From Gloeocapsopsis sp. IPPAS B-1203 (lineage in GTDB: Bacteria; Cyanobacteriota; Cyanobacteriia; Cyanobacteriales; Chroococcidiopsidaceae): a stretch of 64,000 nt of DNA. Made by a program: the position numbers and the translations under genes. Below are positions 63,982 through 64,000 of the stretch, one piece after another (position 1 is the first letter of the stretch; each line of letters starts with the position of its first letter). The notes beneath the pieces are model-generated. The model made no database searches. It was not told the DNA's origin and saw only the letters and a program-made list of their open reading frames with translations. The stretch covers positions 166,382-230,381 of the forward strand of contig NZ_PEIG01000010.1 of the NCBI RefSeq assembly GCF_002749975.1. Reading direction: 5' to 3'.

Positions 63982-64000
63982 GGGGTGAGGGGTGAGGGGT
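63982..64000. repeat. heptameric tandem repeat (GGGGTGA)n, cut by window edge
   Basis: GGGGTGA repeated twice with a further partial unit at the edge. It is the same heptamer as at 25046-25094, here upstream of leuB. Confidence 0.75.

Overview
This is a stretch of cyanobacterial chromosome. The evidence is the frequent HIP1 octamer GCGATCGC (for example 1163-1170, 2383-2390, 4561-4568), heptameric GGGGTGA tandem repeats between genes, and cyanobacterial-type genes: a Tic20 homologue, a CSP41-like epimerase, DUF29, Uma2, a vMAP-type NTPase and many small conserved orphans. Moderate GC and the gene mix would fit a Chroococcidiopsis/Gloeocapsopsis-like lineage, but that placement is a guess. Most of the window is housekeeping DNA. 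I see no prophage, CRISPR array, transposase, rRNA or tRNA gene.

Layout. 0-10 kb: a CAP-domain secreted protein cut by the left edge, two small orphans, a Uma2 nuclease, mnmE, tex, a large CHASE4-HAMP-GAF-GGDEF-EAL signalling protein and a SET-domain methyltransferase. 10-18.5 kb: a surface-polysaccharide region with galE, two initiating sugar-phosphate transferases, a GT4 glycosyltransferase, gmd and fcl (GDP-fucose synthesis), with pgsA and a CSP41-like gene in between. 18.8-29 kb: formyl-THF cyclo-ligase, a lone sugar ABC permease, a degenerate ADP-ribosylglycohydrolase, aroQ, a frameshifted cinA, a WecA/MraY-family transferase, glyA, Tic20, a FAH-family hydrolase and rpsF. 29-41.6 kb: STAS protein, DedA, argG, GT2, rpsB-tsf (tsf frameshifted), recG, argB and aroK. 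41.7-50 kb: a STAND NTPase, a LapA-like protein, ubiX, an RNase II-family gene and clpP. 50-64 kb: a DUF255 thioredoxin-like protein, ftsI with an FtsL-like partner, a small lipoprotein, glgB, accD, a tyrosine phosphatase, the prepilin peptidase and leuB.

Functional links. The genes form short one-to-three-gene units, as is usual in cyanobacteria, not long operons. Clear pairs are gmd-fcl, rpsB-tsf, aroK-argB, rnr-ubiX-lapA-like and ftsL-like-ftsI. The polysaccharide block can supply UDP-galactose and GDP-fucose, start lipid-linked glycans and extend them; the WecA-like gene at 24 kb and the GT2 at 33 kb may contribute.

The most unusual features are not a new pathway. (1) A modular interspersed repeat has entered coding DNA: it supplies most of the N-terminal extension of UbiX and the last 17 residues of the DUF255 protein, and lies beside argG. 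(2) The RNase II-family protein lacks the aspartate cluster needed for catalysis in E. coli RNase II/R. (3) cinA and the normally essential tsf each lack exactly one base, which suggests consensus errors that should be checked. (4) Several intergenic segments carry strong, unassigned RNA-like secondary structure, at 19.4, 48.1 and 55.5 kb.
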